DNA of 8,533 bases, taken from Burkholderiales bacterium (lineage in GTDB: Bacteria; Pseudomonadota; Gammaproteobacteria; Burkholderiales; Burkholderiaceae_D). The DNA is taken from positions 1 through 8,533 of the forward strand of contig JAGWUK010000096.1 of NCBI GenBank assembly GCA_028868455.1. The letters run 5' to 3'. Below, one piece after another: positions 1 to 6,901 of the stretch. The first letter of the stretch is position 1; every line of letters begins with the position of its first letter. Below the pieces are notes generated by a model. That model was not told the origin of the DNA, did no database searches, and saw only the letters and a program-made list of their open reading frames with translations. The position numbers and the translations under genes are program-made.

Positions 1-33
1 GCCGCAAACAAGGGCAGCGGTGCACGTTATTTA

Positions 34-58
34 GCCGGTGACCGGCCACCAGCGGTGG
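34..58. repeat. two adjacent short hairpins sharing one base
   Basis: GCCGG-TGA-CCGGC (34-46) is immediately followed by CCACC-AGC-GGTGG (46-58); each is a perfect 5-bp stem with a 3-nt loop. GGTG at 37-40 could also pair with CACC at 47-50, so alternative folds compete. They lie beyond the last gene in a stretch with no supportable coding region. They may be part of a terminator for the exporter gene or for a gene outside the window; no clean T-run follows directly on either strand. Confidence 0.4.
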
Positions 59-75
59 TATGCGCGGTTCCAGGC

Positions 76-109
76 AAAAAAAAATCCGTCAATGAGGTTA
101 CTTTGCGGA
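76..109 (-). terminator. possible weak terminator after the LysE-family gene
   Basis: About 36 nt after the TAG of the exporter gene, the minus strand has TCCG (106-109), a 17-nt loop, CGGA (85-88) and then an uninterrupted run of nine T (76-84). The T-run and position suit a Rho-independent terminator. The stem is only 4-5 bp with a long loop, which is poor, so this rests mostly on the T-run. Confidence 0.3.
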
Positions 110-145
110 CGTCCCTACATTGCGCCGCAACGCAAATGCAGCGCC

Positions 146-772
146 CTATTTTTGCTTTAAAGCCACAATCGACAAACCGGACGCGATAAAGGTCAGGCCT
201 GCACTGATATTCAGCCCTGCAACCACACGCGGTCGTGCCTGCAACCACGCGGACAAACGCGAGGCAAATACGCCCATCAGCGAAAATCCGATGGCCGTCA
301 ACAATGCAAACCAGATACCGTAACCAAACATCTGCGCCGTAACCGATCCACGCGCGGGATTCACAAATTGCGGAATGAAGGCCAAGACAAAGAAGCCCGG
401 TTTAGGATTGAGCGCTGCCGACAAAAAACCGGTGACGAAGATATTTTTGACCGACTGCTGTCTGGTCGGCGCAAAATTAATCAGGCTGCGTGAACGCAAC
501 ACGCGTATTCCCAAATAAAGCAAATAAGCAGCACCGATCAGCTTGACGATCCAAAATGCCACCAACGAAGTTTGCATCACCACAGTCAGGCCGAATGTCG
601 CGGCGGTCACATGAAACAGGATGCCGGCACCGGATGAAAAGCCTGAGACGCAGGCGGCCAAGCGCCCCTGACTCAGCCCACGACCGATTGCCAGCAGATT
701 ATCCGGCCCCGGCGACATGACCAGCAAAATACAGGCGACGGTGTAAGGTAAAAAAATCTCTAATGGAAACAC
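146..772 (-). CDS. LysE/RhtB-family amino-acid exporter (translocator)
   Basis: Inner-membrane protein of 208 residues, a usual LysE/RhtB length (about 200-210). This family exports amino acids or related small metabolites; the substrate cannot be read from sequence. Seen: a first membrane segment at about residues 5-20 followed by the family signature SPGPDN (20-25), further hydrophobic segments near 40-65, 68-92, 110-135, 145-170 and 183-203, and the conserved stretch LNPKPGFFVLAFIPQFV (121-137). The start codon is GTG (770-772); a strong GGGAGG lies 4-5 nt upstream (777-782), and the next in-frame Met is residue 19, inside the first membrane segment, so I keep GTG. It is the last gene in the window on this strand, 77 bp after the DUF924 gene. 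That gap holds a possible promoter, so it may be transcribed separately. Family assignment is firm; the exported compound is unknown. Confidence 0.93.
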   Translation of the reverse strand: MFPLEIFLPYTVACILLVMSPGPDNLLAIGRGLSQGRLAACVSGFSSGAGILFHVTAATFGLTVVMQTSLVAFWIVKLIGAAYLLYLGIRVLRSRSLINFAPTRQQSVKNIFVTGFLSAALNPKPGFFVLAFIPQFVNPARGSVTAQMFGYGIWFALLTAIGFSLMGVFASRLSAWLQARPRVVAGLNISAGLTFIASGLSIVALKQK

Positions 773-776
773 AATA

Positions 777-782
777 CCTCCC
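777..782 (-). promoter_or_regulatory. Shine-Dalgarno for the GTG-started LysE-family gene
   Basis: On the minus strand GGGAGG ends 4 nt before the GTG at 772-770. It supports GTG initiation, since no ATG lies nearby in frame. The spacing is slightly short. Confidence 0.65.
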
Positions 783-801
783 GCGAATAGCTACAAAAAT
801 A

Positions 802-830
802 ATGACAAAACGATTAATCTGCCTTCTCAA
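802..830 (-). promoter_or_regulatory. candidate sigma-70 promoter for the LysE-family gene
   Basis: On the minus strand a TTGAGA box (825-830, five of six matches to TTGACA) is followed after exactly 17 nt by TGTCAT (802-807, four of six matches to TATAAT). It sits in the AT-rich 77-bp gap between the DUF924 stop and the LysE-family start, which would give a leader of roughly 25 nt. The -10 box is weak, and read-through from the upstream genes is an equally good explanation of expression. Confidence 0.3.
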
Positions 831-849
831 GTTTGGCGCAATGCTGGCT

Positions 850-1470
850 TTAAAACGAGGAGCCTGGCTGCGTCAGAAATACCGTTTCTTCATCGCTTGA
901 TGCGCGACCAAGAATCGTATTTCTATGCGGAAAACGGCCAAAACGCGCCACGATCTCACGATGCCGGTACGCGAATTGCAGATAGCCATCAAGTGTGGCA
1001 GCCTGCGATGCGCCTGCGTCGGCAACCAGTTTTTTAAATTGATGAACGGCCTGATTTTGATCGTCCATCATTTCAGAATGTTCCAGCGGCAGGTAAAAGA
1101 AGACGCGCTCTATCGGCCGTAGCTGCATGTCATCACCACGGGCGATCCCATCTTTACACAGGCTGCGCGCTAACGCATCGCAGGCAAATGCTTGCGGTGT
1201 ATCGCGATACATATTGCGCGGAAATTGATCGCAAAGCAGTATCAGCGCCAATCTGCCGTGCGGTGTTGCCTGCCAGTCGGCCAGCTGCCCGGCGGCAGCG
1301 CGCGCCAGCATAGCGGCAAAACGACTGCGTATACTTGCATCGACATCGGCGCTCTTGGACCACCAAAGCTTTGCCTGGGCCGCCGCGATGACACCATCGT
1401 CGATCACTGTCGCTGGCGCATCGACCTGAGGACCAAACCAGAATTCCCGTATGCTTTGTGGCGTTTCCAT
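850..1470 (-). CDS. DUF924 family protein
   Basis: A cytosolic protein of 206 residues belonging to DUF924, a bacterial family with an alpha-helical, TPR-like fold and no settled biochemical function. Seen: the N-terminal REFWFG (8-13), LLCDQFPRNMYRDTPQAFA (78-96), FFYLPLEHSE (124-133), and the C-terminal block HREIVARFGRFPHRNTILGR (170-189) followed by SSDEE and FL (191-199), all in the order and spacing I expect for the family. The reading frame stays open up to 1722, but that extension overlaps the end of rmuC and shows no family similarity. I chose ATG at 1470 because GGAG lies 6 nt upstream (1477-1480) and the family similarity begins there; ATG at 1482 is the alternative. It follows rmuC by 49 bp and is probably co-transcribed with it and the haemoglobin gene. 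Confidence 0.92.
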   Translation of the reverse strand: METPQSIREFWFGPQVDAPATVIDDGVIAAAQAKLWWSKSADVDASIRSRFAAMLARAAAGQLADWQATPHGRLALILLCDQFPRNMYRDTPQAFACDALARSLCKDGIARGDDMQLRPIERVFFYLPLEHSEMMDDQNQAVHQFKKLVADAGASQAATLDGYLQFAYRHREIVARFGRFPHRNTILGRASSDEETVFLTQPGSSF

Positions 1471-1519
1471 ATTGATCTCCATTGAGATGAGCGATAGACG
1501 TTCAAAACCTTTTGCCGGA

Positions 1520-3007
1520 TCAGGCTGAGCCATCAACACCACCTTCGGTCTCATCGCTGCTATCGGCGCCGAGTAAATTGATTGCTGCGTCGGACGGCAA
1601 AGCTTCCACCGATTTGAGTTTTCTCCCCATCTGACGTGTGCGCACTTCGGCCTGGTCGATATTTTTCGCGGCGCGTTCCAGTGCCACCTTGGTAGCCGCC
1701 AACACATCGCCAAACTTGCCAAATTCTGTTTTGACTGCGCCCAGCACCTGCCAGACTTCAGATGAACGTTTTTCCAGCACCAGAGTGCGGAAACCCATCT
1801 GCAAACTGTTCAACAGTGCCGACAAGGTAGAAGGGCCTGCGATTGAGACGCGATAGCTTCGTTGCAGTTCGTCAGCCAGACCAGGGCGACGCATGACTTC
1901 TGCGTATAAGCCTTCGGTCGGCAAAAACAGGATGGCGAAATCGGTCGTCAGCGGTGGGGATAAATATTTTTCCGCAATGGTTTTCGCTTCGCCGCGTATC
2001 GCCCTTTCCAGCTCCCTGCCCGCCGTTGCCACGCCTTCGGCATCGGCACGTTCTGCTGCATCCAGCAAGCGCTCGTACTGCTCTTTAGGGAACTTGGCAT
2101 CAATCGGCATCCAGACCGGCGCCTTGCCTTCTTCCTTGCCAGGCAATTTGATGGCGAACTCAACACGCTCACCACTGCCGGGGACGGTTTCCACATTTTT
2201 TGCGTATTGATCGGGCGTCAGCATTTGTTCCAGCACCATCTCCAGCTGCACTTCGCCCCAGGTGCCACGGGTTTTAACATTGGTCAGCACACGTTTGAGA
2301 TCGCCGACACCAATTGCCAGTTGCTGCATTTCACCCAGACCCTGATGGACTTTATCGAGACGATCGGAAACCAGTTTGAACGACTCGCCCAATCGCTGCT
2401 CCAGCGTGGCATGCAGTTTTTCGTCCACGGTTTTACGCATTTCTTCGAGCTTGCCAGCATTATCGTTTTGCAATTGCTGGATTTTCTGCTCCAGCGTGGC
2501 GCGGATTTCGGTCATGCGTTGCGCATTGGATTCGGTCAGCGCCGCCAGCGTCTGGTTCAGGGTATCGGCAAAGCGTTTCAGGCTTTGCGCCTGCTCATCG
2601 CGTGCCGTCTGGCTTTGCTGAGTCAGCGTCTGGCGAATTTGCTCCAGTTGCTGGGCGTTGACTTCGTTGAGCTTGACCAATTGTTGCGAGAAACTGTCAA
2701 TCTGACTGTTTTGAACGGTTGCAACGCTGGTCATTTGCGTTGCCAGCGCTTGTTGAAAACGGGAAAAATTACTCCCCAGCTCCTGGCGCGTTGCCTGTGC
2801 TGTGGACTGCACCTGTTCGCGCAGACTGCGTTCGGTGCGCTCTTGCGCCAGTTGCTGCTGTTGCTGCGCTTGCTGGATATAAGTCAGCAAAGACTGCCAT
2901 TCAGCGTTCTCGCCACTGCGCGAACCACGTCCGCGCAAAAAGCTCAACAGATGGAGCAAAATTAATATCGCCAATGCGACCAGCATCAGGCTTTCAACTA
3001 AATTCAT
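1520..3007 (-). CDS. rmuC: RmuC family protein (DNA recombination / genome maintenance)
   Basis: A 495-residue RmuC homologue, a normal length for the family. E. coli rmuC is known for limiting recombination at inverted repeats; the molecular activity is not well settled, and relation to PD-(D/E)XK nucleases has been proposed. Seen: one N-terminal membrane anchor (about 5-24), a Gln-rich start to a long coiled coil (about 35-225, including a run of Q at 49-52), then the conserved RmuC domain (about 225-470) with GVGDLKRVLTNVKTRGTWGE (233-252), PIDAKFPKEQYERLL (301-315), FLPTEGLYAEV (361-371) and GPSTLSALLNSLQMGF (391-406). The acidic residues in the EVQLE stretch (252-256) and the D303/K305 pair could be the remnant nuclease site. 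The C-terminal tail is acidic. The ATG at 3007 has only a weak GAAG upstream, 10 nt away, but it puts the membrane anchor right at the N terminus as expected. It lies 34 bp after the haemoglobin gene. Confidence 0.96.
   Translation of the reverse strand: MNLVESLMLVALAILILLHLLSFLRGRGSRSGENAEWQSLLTYIQQAQQQQQLAQERTERSLREQVQSTAQATRQELGSNFSRFQQALATQMTSVATVQNSQIDSFSQQLVKLNEVNAQQLEQIRQTLTQQSQTARDEQAQSLKRFADTLNQTLAALTESNAQRMTEIRATLEQKIQQLQNDNAGKLEEMRKTVDEKLHATLEQRLGESFKLVSDRLDKVHQGLGEMQQLAIGVGDLKRVLTNVKTRGTWGEVQLEMVLEQMLTPDQYAKNVETVPGSGERVEFAIKLPGKEEGKAPVWMPIDAKFPKEQYERLLDAAERADAEGVATAGRELERAIRGEAKTIAEKYLSPPLTTDFAILFLPTEGLYAEVMRRPGLADELQRSYRVSIAGPSTLSALLNSLQMGFRTLVLEKRSSEVWQVLGAVKTEFGKFGDVLAATKVALERAAKNIDQAEVRTRQMGRKLKSVEALPSDAAINLLGADSSDETEGGVDGSA
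2396..2500 (-). repeat. 15-bp direct repeat in the rmuC coiled-coil region
   Basis: CTGCTCCAGCGTGGC occurs at 2396-2410 and again at 2486-2500, exactly 90 bp apart. Both copies are in frame and encode ATLEQ at residues 170-174 and 200-204 of RmuC. This fits a 30-residue periodicity inside the coiled coil rather than a mobile or regulatory repeat. Confidence 0.6.
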
Positions 3008-3041
3008 GGTGCGCTATCTTCAAAAAATCAGTAAAACTCGC

Positions 3042-3485
3042 TCAACCCGGCGTGTTGCGCATCCAGTCTGCGGTTTGATAAAACGACTGCATCAGATGCT
3101 GCTGCAAATCTTCTGCAACACCGACATCCTGCATTGCCCACGCCATGCAACGCAGCCATTGGTCGCGCTCACTACTGGCAACGGCATACGGCAGATGGCG
3201 CGCGCGCAGGCGCGGATGGCCAAACTGTGAAATATACAGATCCGGCCCGCCCATCCATCCGGATAAGAACCAGAATAATTTATCGCGAGACCCATCCAGC
3301 GAGGTCGGATGCATGGCACGGATACCGGCAAATTCGGCCTCCAGTTCCATCAGGTCATAAAACCGGTCGACCAGTTCGCGCAGCTTATCGCCACCACCAA
3401 TCAACTGATAGAGATTGGGGGATGTCTCTTCGCTTGTTTCTGTCGTGCTTGCTGCGATGGGAGCAGCATTGGATTCTGTATTCAT
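3042..3485 (-). CDS. group II truncated haemoglobin (TrHbO / YjbI type)
   Basis: A small haem protein of 147 residues. Group II truncated globins bind O2, NO or peroxide and are tied to oxidative or nitrosative protection; the exact role here is unknown. Seen: NLYQLIGGGDKLRELVDRFY (24-43) with Tyr43 at the expected B10 position, the GG motif at 79-80, GHPRLRARH (89-97) with His97 as the proximal haem ligand, and RDQWLRCM (107-114) with Trp110 at the G8 position that marks group II. By alignment from memory with Mycobacterium TrHbO, the CD1 position is His59 (in RAMHP) where that protein has Tyr. Residues 1-22 are a Ser/Thr/Ala/Glu-rich extension before the globin fold. ATG at 3485 is the only Met before the domain; the Shine-Dalgarno is weak. 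It follows a terminator and is the first gene of a cluster with rmuC and DUF924. Confidence 0.94.
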   Translation of the reverse strand: MNTESNAAPIAASTTETSEETSPNLYQLIGGGDKLRELVDRFYDLMELEAEFAGIRAMHPTSLDGSRDKLFWFLSGWMGGPDLYISQFGHPRLRARHLPYAVASSERDQWLRCMAWAMQDVGVAEDLQQHLMQSFYQTADWMRNTPG

Positions 3486-3550
3486 TCTGCGGTGCTTCTG
3501 AAAATAAAGTCTGCTGATTAAAATCGGTCTGAAAGTTACTTAACGATTGC
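3486..3550 (-). promoter_or_regulatory. probable promoter region of the haemoglobin-rmuC-DUF924 cluster
   Basis: The 65 nt between the terminator that follows the GST gene and the haemoglobin ATG are AT-rich and should carry the cluster's promoter. The best -10 candidate is TTTAAT on the minus strand (3517-3522, five of six matches), which would give a leader of about 25 nt. I see no good -35 at 16-18 nt, so the promoter may be activator-dependent or lie elsewhere. The need for a promoter is inferred from the terminator; the exact boxes are weak. Confidence 0.35.
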
Positions 3551-3580
3551 AAAAAGTTCGCTGCCGCTGGCAACGAACTT
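3551..3580 (-). terminator. Rho-independent terminator after the GST gene
   Basis: Starting 7 nt after the TAA of the GST gene, the minus strand reads AAGTTCG (3574-3580), T, TGCC, loop AGC (3566-3568), GGCA, G, CGAACTT (3554-3560), with the T-run continuing to 3551. In RNA this is a 12-bp stem (7 bp, one U-G wobble, 4 bp) with a triloop, followed by UUU after the stem, or five U in a row counting the last stem bases. On the plus strand the wobble would be a C-A mismatch, so the structure is better in the minus-strand transcript. This separates the GST gene from the haemoglobin cluster. Confidence 0.78.
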
Positions 3581-3587
3581 CGCGTAC

Positions 3588-4220
3588 TTATAAAGGCGGA
3601 CGTTGCTGATTGACCCAAAGCTGTACTGAGGGTCTTTGCCATTGCCGGATAGCGAATGCGGCCAGATGATCGGGGACGCTGTCGCCGTGAATGACCAGCC
3701 GGTTCAGCATCAGCGCCAGATCGGTATCGGCAATACTCCAGTTACCGAATAAATGTTCACCGCCATGATCAAGCAAGGCGCCAGCGACAAAAAATAGTTG
3801 TTGTGCTGCGGCTTTGGCTTCGGCCGACAGCGGAGGAAATTTTTCGCCGTAGAACACACCCAGCGTACTCCGCTCGCTGCGGATAGGCATCAAGTCGCTG
3901 CGCAGCCAGGCCTGGATCTGCCGCGCTCTGGCACGTTGCTTGATTTCTTTCGGATACAGGGGCGCATGCGGAAATACCTCATCGAGATATTCGGTAATGG
4001 CAGAGGACTCGGACAAGGCAAACCCCTCGTGCACCAACGTCGGTACGCGCTGGGTCAGCGATTTGGCGGCGTAGTCCGGCTGGTCTTGCGCACTGGCGGC
4101 CAGATCGACTTTTTGCAAATCGAAATCCAGACCTTTTTCGTGCAGGGCGACAAATACCGACATGGCATATGGGCTGGTTAACTCGATGTCGGTGTACAGG
4201 GTGATCAGTTTGTTCGGCAC
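3588..4220 (-). CDS. yfcF: glutathione S-transferase, YfcF type
   Basis: A cytosolic enzyme of 210 residues (E. coli YfcF is about 214) that uses glutathione for conjugation or peroxide reduction. Seen: an N-terminal thioredoxin-like domain (about 1-83) with SPY at 16-18, where Ser16 is the likely glutathione-activating residue by analogy with E. coli YfcF; the cis-proline RVP (58-60); and the gamma-glutamyl-binding SESSAITEYLDE (70-81). The all-helical C-terminal domain has RARARQIQAWLRSDLMPIR (96-114) and the N-cap region WSIADTDLALMLNRLVIHGD (161-180), both near-identical in my memory to E. coli YfcF. The start is GTG (4218-4220), decided by AGGAG 6 nt upstream and by the family N terminus. 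It sits 86 bp after the permease gene with no terminator visible between them, so read-through is possible, and it is followed by a strong terminator. Confidence 0.94.
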   Translation of the reverse strand: MPNKLITLYTDIELTSPYAMSVFVALHEKGLDFDLQKVDLAASAQDQPDYAAKSLTQRVPTLVHEGFALSESSAITEYLDEVFPHAPLYPKEIKQRARARQIQAWLRSDLMPIRSERSTLGVFYGEKFPPLSAEAKAAAQQLFFVAGALLDHGGEHLFGNWSIADTDLALMLNRLVIHGDSVPDHLAAFAIRQWQRPSVQLWVNQQRPPL

Positions 4221-4226
4221 AAAAAT

Positions 4227-4231
4227 CTCCT
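4227..4231 (-). promoter_or_regulatory. Shine-Dalgarno fixing the GTG start of yfcF
   Basis: AGGAG on the minus strand ends 6 nt before the GTG at 4220-4218, an ideal spacing. There is no competing ATG close by in frame. Confidence 0.75.
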
Positions 4232-4306
4232 GAAAGAGAGAAGGTTCAAAATAAAGAGCAAGGCAATTGGGTTCACATTCTGTGTAGACATCCCACGATC
4301 CTGCGC

Positions 4307-6805
4307 TCAGGCTTCGCGTAAACTCGCCAGCGGCGGCTGGTTCAGCACATTACGCAAGCCCAGCCAGCCGCCGATGATGGCGCATACGGCACCGACCAGC
4401 AAACCTGCGCCCCAGACCACAGGCGAAAACGTCCATTCAAAATGAAAACTGAAACGCGCCAGAGCCCAGCCTATGGCCGATGCACCGGTGGCGGCCAATA
4501 AACCAGACAAGCCGCCCACCAGCAAAAACTCTATCCACTGGGCCTGCGACAATTGCGTACGCGTTGCGCCCAAAGCGCGCAGCAATGCGGCTTCGCGCAT
4601 GCGCAGGTCTTGCGATCCAGCCAACGCGGCATACAGCACCAGCACGCCGGATGCCAGTGTGAACAAGAACAGGAACTCGACGGCCGTGATGACCTGATCC
4701 AGCACATCTTGCAATTGACGCAGCATGGCGCCGACATCCACTACGGTCAGGTTGGGATAATCGAGCGTCATCTGATTGACGAATCGCTTTTCGCTGGCAG
4801 GCAGACGGAACGCTGTGATCCAGGTTTGCGGCAAGTCTTGCACGGCTTTCGGATTGAGGATGACAAAAAAATTCACGCGCATGGAGCCCCAGTCGAGCTT
4901 GCGTAAGCTGGTAATGCTGGCCGTCACCTGCTGGCCGGCAACATCAAATGTCAGTTTGTCGCCGAGCTTTAGCTTGAGTGTTTTCGCGATGCCCTCTTCC
5001 ACCGAGGCTTCGGCCTGGGTGGCGCTGACGTCCTTGTACCACTGACCTGCGGAAATCGTATTCGATGGCGGGATATCTTTCATCGTAGACAGATTGAATT
5101 CGCGTTCAACCATGCGCTTGGCCTGATCTTCGGTATAGGTGCTGGCCAGCACTGGCTGGTCGTTCACCTGAATCAGCCTGCCGCGTATCATCGGATACAA
5201 CTGCGGCTGACCAAATGGTTTTAAACGTTCGGCGATTTCCTGTTTTTGGTCGGGCTGGATATTGATGACGAATTGATTCGGTGCATCGGCCGGCGTCGCT
5301 TTTTTCCACGCTGTAATCAGATCGCCGCGCACCACGGTCAGCAGTAACAACGCCATCAGCCCCAGCGCCAATGCCACCACTTGCATCACGCTGGCGCCAG
5401 GACGGCGTTGCAAGGAAGTGATCGCAAAACGCCAGGCCGAATGATTGAACAAGGGCCGAATGCGCTTTAATGAAACCACGCCTAACCAGCCAGTCAGGCC
5501 AAATCCGATCACGCCAATCAGGAAACCAGCCGCCGTCAGCAGGCCCAGCTTGATATCGCCGGTCTGCCACAACAACAAGCCGACAAACATGCCGAGGCCA
5601 AGGACATAGCTGGCCAGTGTCAGCGCTTGCGGCGCATCCTGTTCGCGGCGGATCACGCGGTTGTGCGGCACATTACGCAATTGCAGAACCGGTGGCAGTG
5701 CGAAGCCGATCAGCAACAACAATCCGGTGGCGATACCCTGCACTGCCGGCTGCCAGCTGGCGGGCGGCAAATCATTGGTGATCAGCGTGCCCAACCAATC
5801 GAGCAAGGCATAATGCGCGACAAAGCCCAGTAGCACTCCGGCAGCGCTGCCCAATACGCCGAGCAGCAAAAATTCATACAAATACATGGCCGTGACCTGA
5901 TTCTGGGTCAGACCAAGGCAGCGCAACATGGCGCAGGCATCCAGATGGCGCAACATAAAACGACGCGCTGCCATCGCCACTGCCACGGCGGCCAGCATGG
6001 CCGACAACAGGCCGACCAGCGATAAAAATTGTTCGGCCCGGTCCAGGGTCGCACGCATTTCCGGGCGTCCGGATTCCAGCGACTCCAGCCGCACGCCTTT
6101 GACTTTGTCCTGCTTGATGGCGGTTTCCAGATAAGTCTGAAATGCCGCAATCGCTTTGGCGTTGCCCGCCAGAAGCAGACGATAGGTCACGCGCGAGCCG
6201 TTTTGCACCAGTTCCGTGGAAGCCAGATCCTGCAAGGGAATCATGGCGCGCGGCGCAAAGTTCATGAAAGCCGCACCGCGATCCGGTTCGGTGGCGATGG
6301 TTTGCGTGACGGTAAATGTTTTCTCGCCGAGTCGCAAGTTGTCGCCGATTTTCAGATTCAAGGCGATCTGCAAAGCGGGATCTATCCACACCGTGCCAGG
6401 TGCCGGGATCGTGTTCGTCTCAACCTCTGCCTCGCCGTGATTGAGTTTCAGATGGCCGCGCAAAGGATAGGCATTGCTGACCGCTTTCAAGGAAACCAAT
6501 CGCGTCAGCGCATTGTCGCCTTCGCCAGCGATACCCATGCTGGGGAACACCACCGTCTCTGCGATCTGCAATCCACGCTGCCTGGCTTCCGTACGCCAGG
6601 CTGGATTAACCGGCTGATCGGCACTGACCAGTAAGTCGCCACCCAATAACTGATGCGCATCGCGATTCAGGCCGCTGCGCATGCGGTCAGCAAAAAAACT
6701 CACCGACGATAAGGAAGCGACGGCAATCATCAGCGCCACCAGCAAGAAGCGCAGTTCACCAGCGCGCCAGTCGCGCAGGGTCATACGAAGTGACAGCCGT
6801 AGCAT
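4307..6805 (-). CDS. ybbP: FtsX-like ABC transporter permease, YbbP type
   Basis: An inner-membrane permease of 832 residues (E. coli YbbP is about 804). This family works with a separate LolD/YbbA-like ATPase and is thought to act on the envelope, by lipoprotein or lipid extraction or mechanotransmission; the YbbP substrate is not established. Seen: membrane segment 1 (about 18-38), a first periplasmic domain (about 45-250), an FtsX-type membrane block (about 260-370), a central membrane pair (about 397-445), another segment (about 473-492), a second periplasmic domain (about 500-690), and a final FtsX block (about 705-818). The cytoplasmic coupling segment appears twice, as HLDACAMLRCLGLTQNQV (287-304) and MREAALLRALGATRTQL (736-752), showing internal duplication. 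ATG at 6805 has AAGGA 4 nt upstream. No ATPase gene adjoins on either side: upstream is a PLP enzyme, downstream a GST. ATPase supply must come from elsewhere in the genome. Confidence 0.93.
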   Translation of the reverse strand: MLRLSLRMTLRDWRAGELRFLLVALMIAVASLSSVSFFADRMRSGLNRDAHQLLGGDLLVSADQPVNPAWRTEARQRGLQIAETVVFPSMGIAGEGDNALTRLVSLKAVSNAYPLRGHLKLNHGEAEVETNTIPAPGTVWIDPALQIALNLKIGDNLRLGEKTFTVTQTIATEPDRGAAFMNFAPRAMIPLQDLASTELVQNGSRVTYRLLLAGNAKAIAAFQTYLETAIKQDKVKGVRLESLESGRPEMRATLDRAEQFLSLVGLLSAMLAAVAVAMAARRFMLRHLDACAMLRCLGLTQNQVTAMYLYEFLLLGVLGSAAGVLLGFVAHYALLDWLGTLITNDLPPASWQPAVQGIATGLLLLIGFALPPVLQLRNVPHNRVIRREQDAPQALTLASYVLGLGMFVGLLLWQTGDIKLGLLTAAGFLIGVIGFGLTGWLGVVSLKRIRPLFNHSAWRFAITSLQRRPGASVMQVVALALGLMALLLLTVVRGDLITAWKKATPADAPNQFVINIQPDQKQEIAERLKPFGQPQLYPMIRGRLIQVNDQPVLASTYTEDQAKRMVEREFNLSTMKDIPPSNTISAGQWYKDVSATQAEASVEEGIAKTLKLKLGDKLTFDVAGQQVTASITSLRKLDWGSMRVNFFVILNPKAVQDLPQTWITAFRLPASEKRFVNQMTLDYPNLTVVDVGAMLRQLQDVLDQVITAVEFLFLFTLASGVLVLYAALAGSQDLRMREAALLRALGATRTQLSQAQWIEFLLVGGLSGLLAATGASAIGWALARFSFHFEWTFSPVVWGAGLLVGAVCAIIGGWLGLRNVLNQPPLASLREA

Positions 6806-6821
6806 GGTTTCCTTTTATTTC

Positions 6822-6835
6822 AATTAATGATAATT
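6822..6835. promoter_or_regulatory. AT-rich inverted repeat, possible operator upstream of ybbP
   Basis: AATTA (6822-6826), 4 nt, TAATT (6831-6835) forms a perfect inverted repeat between the candidate -10 and the Shine-Dalgarno of ybbP. The overlapping TAATGATAAT (6825-6834) matches ten consecutive positions of the classic Fur-box consensus, but the whole 19-bp alignment matches only about 11 positions, which is marginal. It could be an operator at the start of transcription or simply AT-rich leader. Confidence 0.25.
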
Positions 6836-6840
6836 AGGGG

Positions 6841-6846
6841 AGTATA
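6841..6846 (-). promoter_or_regulatory. candidate -10 box for ybbP
   Basis: TATACT on the minus strand matches the -10 consensus at five of six positions and lies 35 nt upstream of the ybbP ATG. No recognisable -35 sits at 16-18 nt (the sequence there is GCGCTT). A promoter somewhere in this 123-bp gap is plausible because the neighbouring genes are functionally unrelated. Confidence 0.3.
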
Positions 6847-6901
6847 GGCATTCACATATTCGAAGCGCTTTATTTTCCTGCGCAACAAGCCCATCAATCA
6901 C

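Noticed and set aside
1..33. Tail of a gene entering from the left edge
   Set aside because: Several frames are open for a few codons at the edge, but the stretch is too short to support a coding call on either strand.
1471..1722. N-terminal extension of the DUF924 frame up to 1722
   Set aside because: It overlaps the 3' end of rmuC in another frame, has no family similarity, and a well-spaced GGAG precedes the ATG at 1470.
2207..2965. 252-residue plus-strand open frame opposite rmuC, rich in Leu and Gln
   Set aside because: Its composition mirrors the Gln/Glu-rich coiled coil read in antisense. No domain or convincing start is visible, and rmuC is a well-supported gene.
6029..6634. 201-residue plus-strand open frame opposite ybbP
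   Set aside because: It lies wholly within a well-conserved permease gene and shows no recognisable motif, so it is an antisense shadow.
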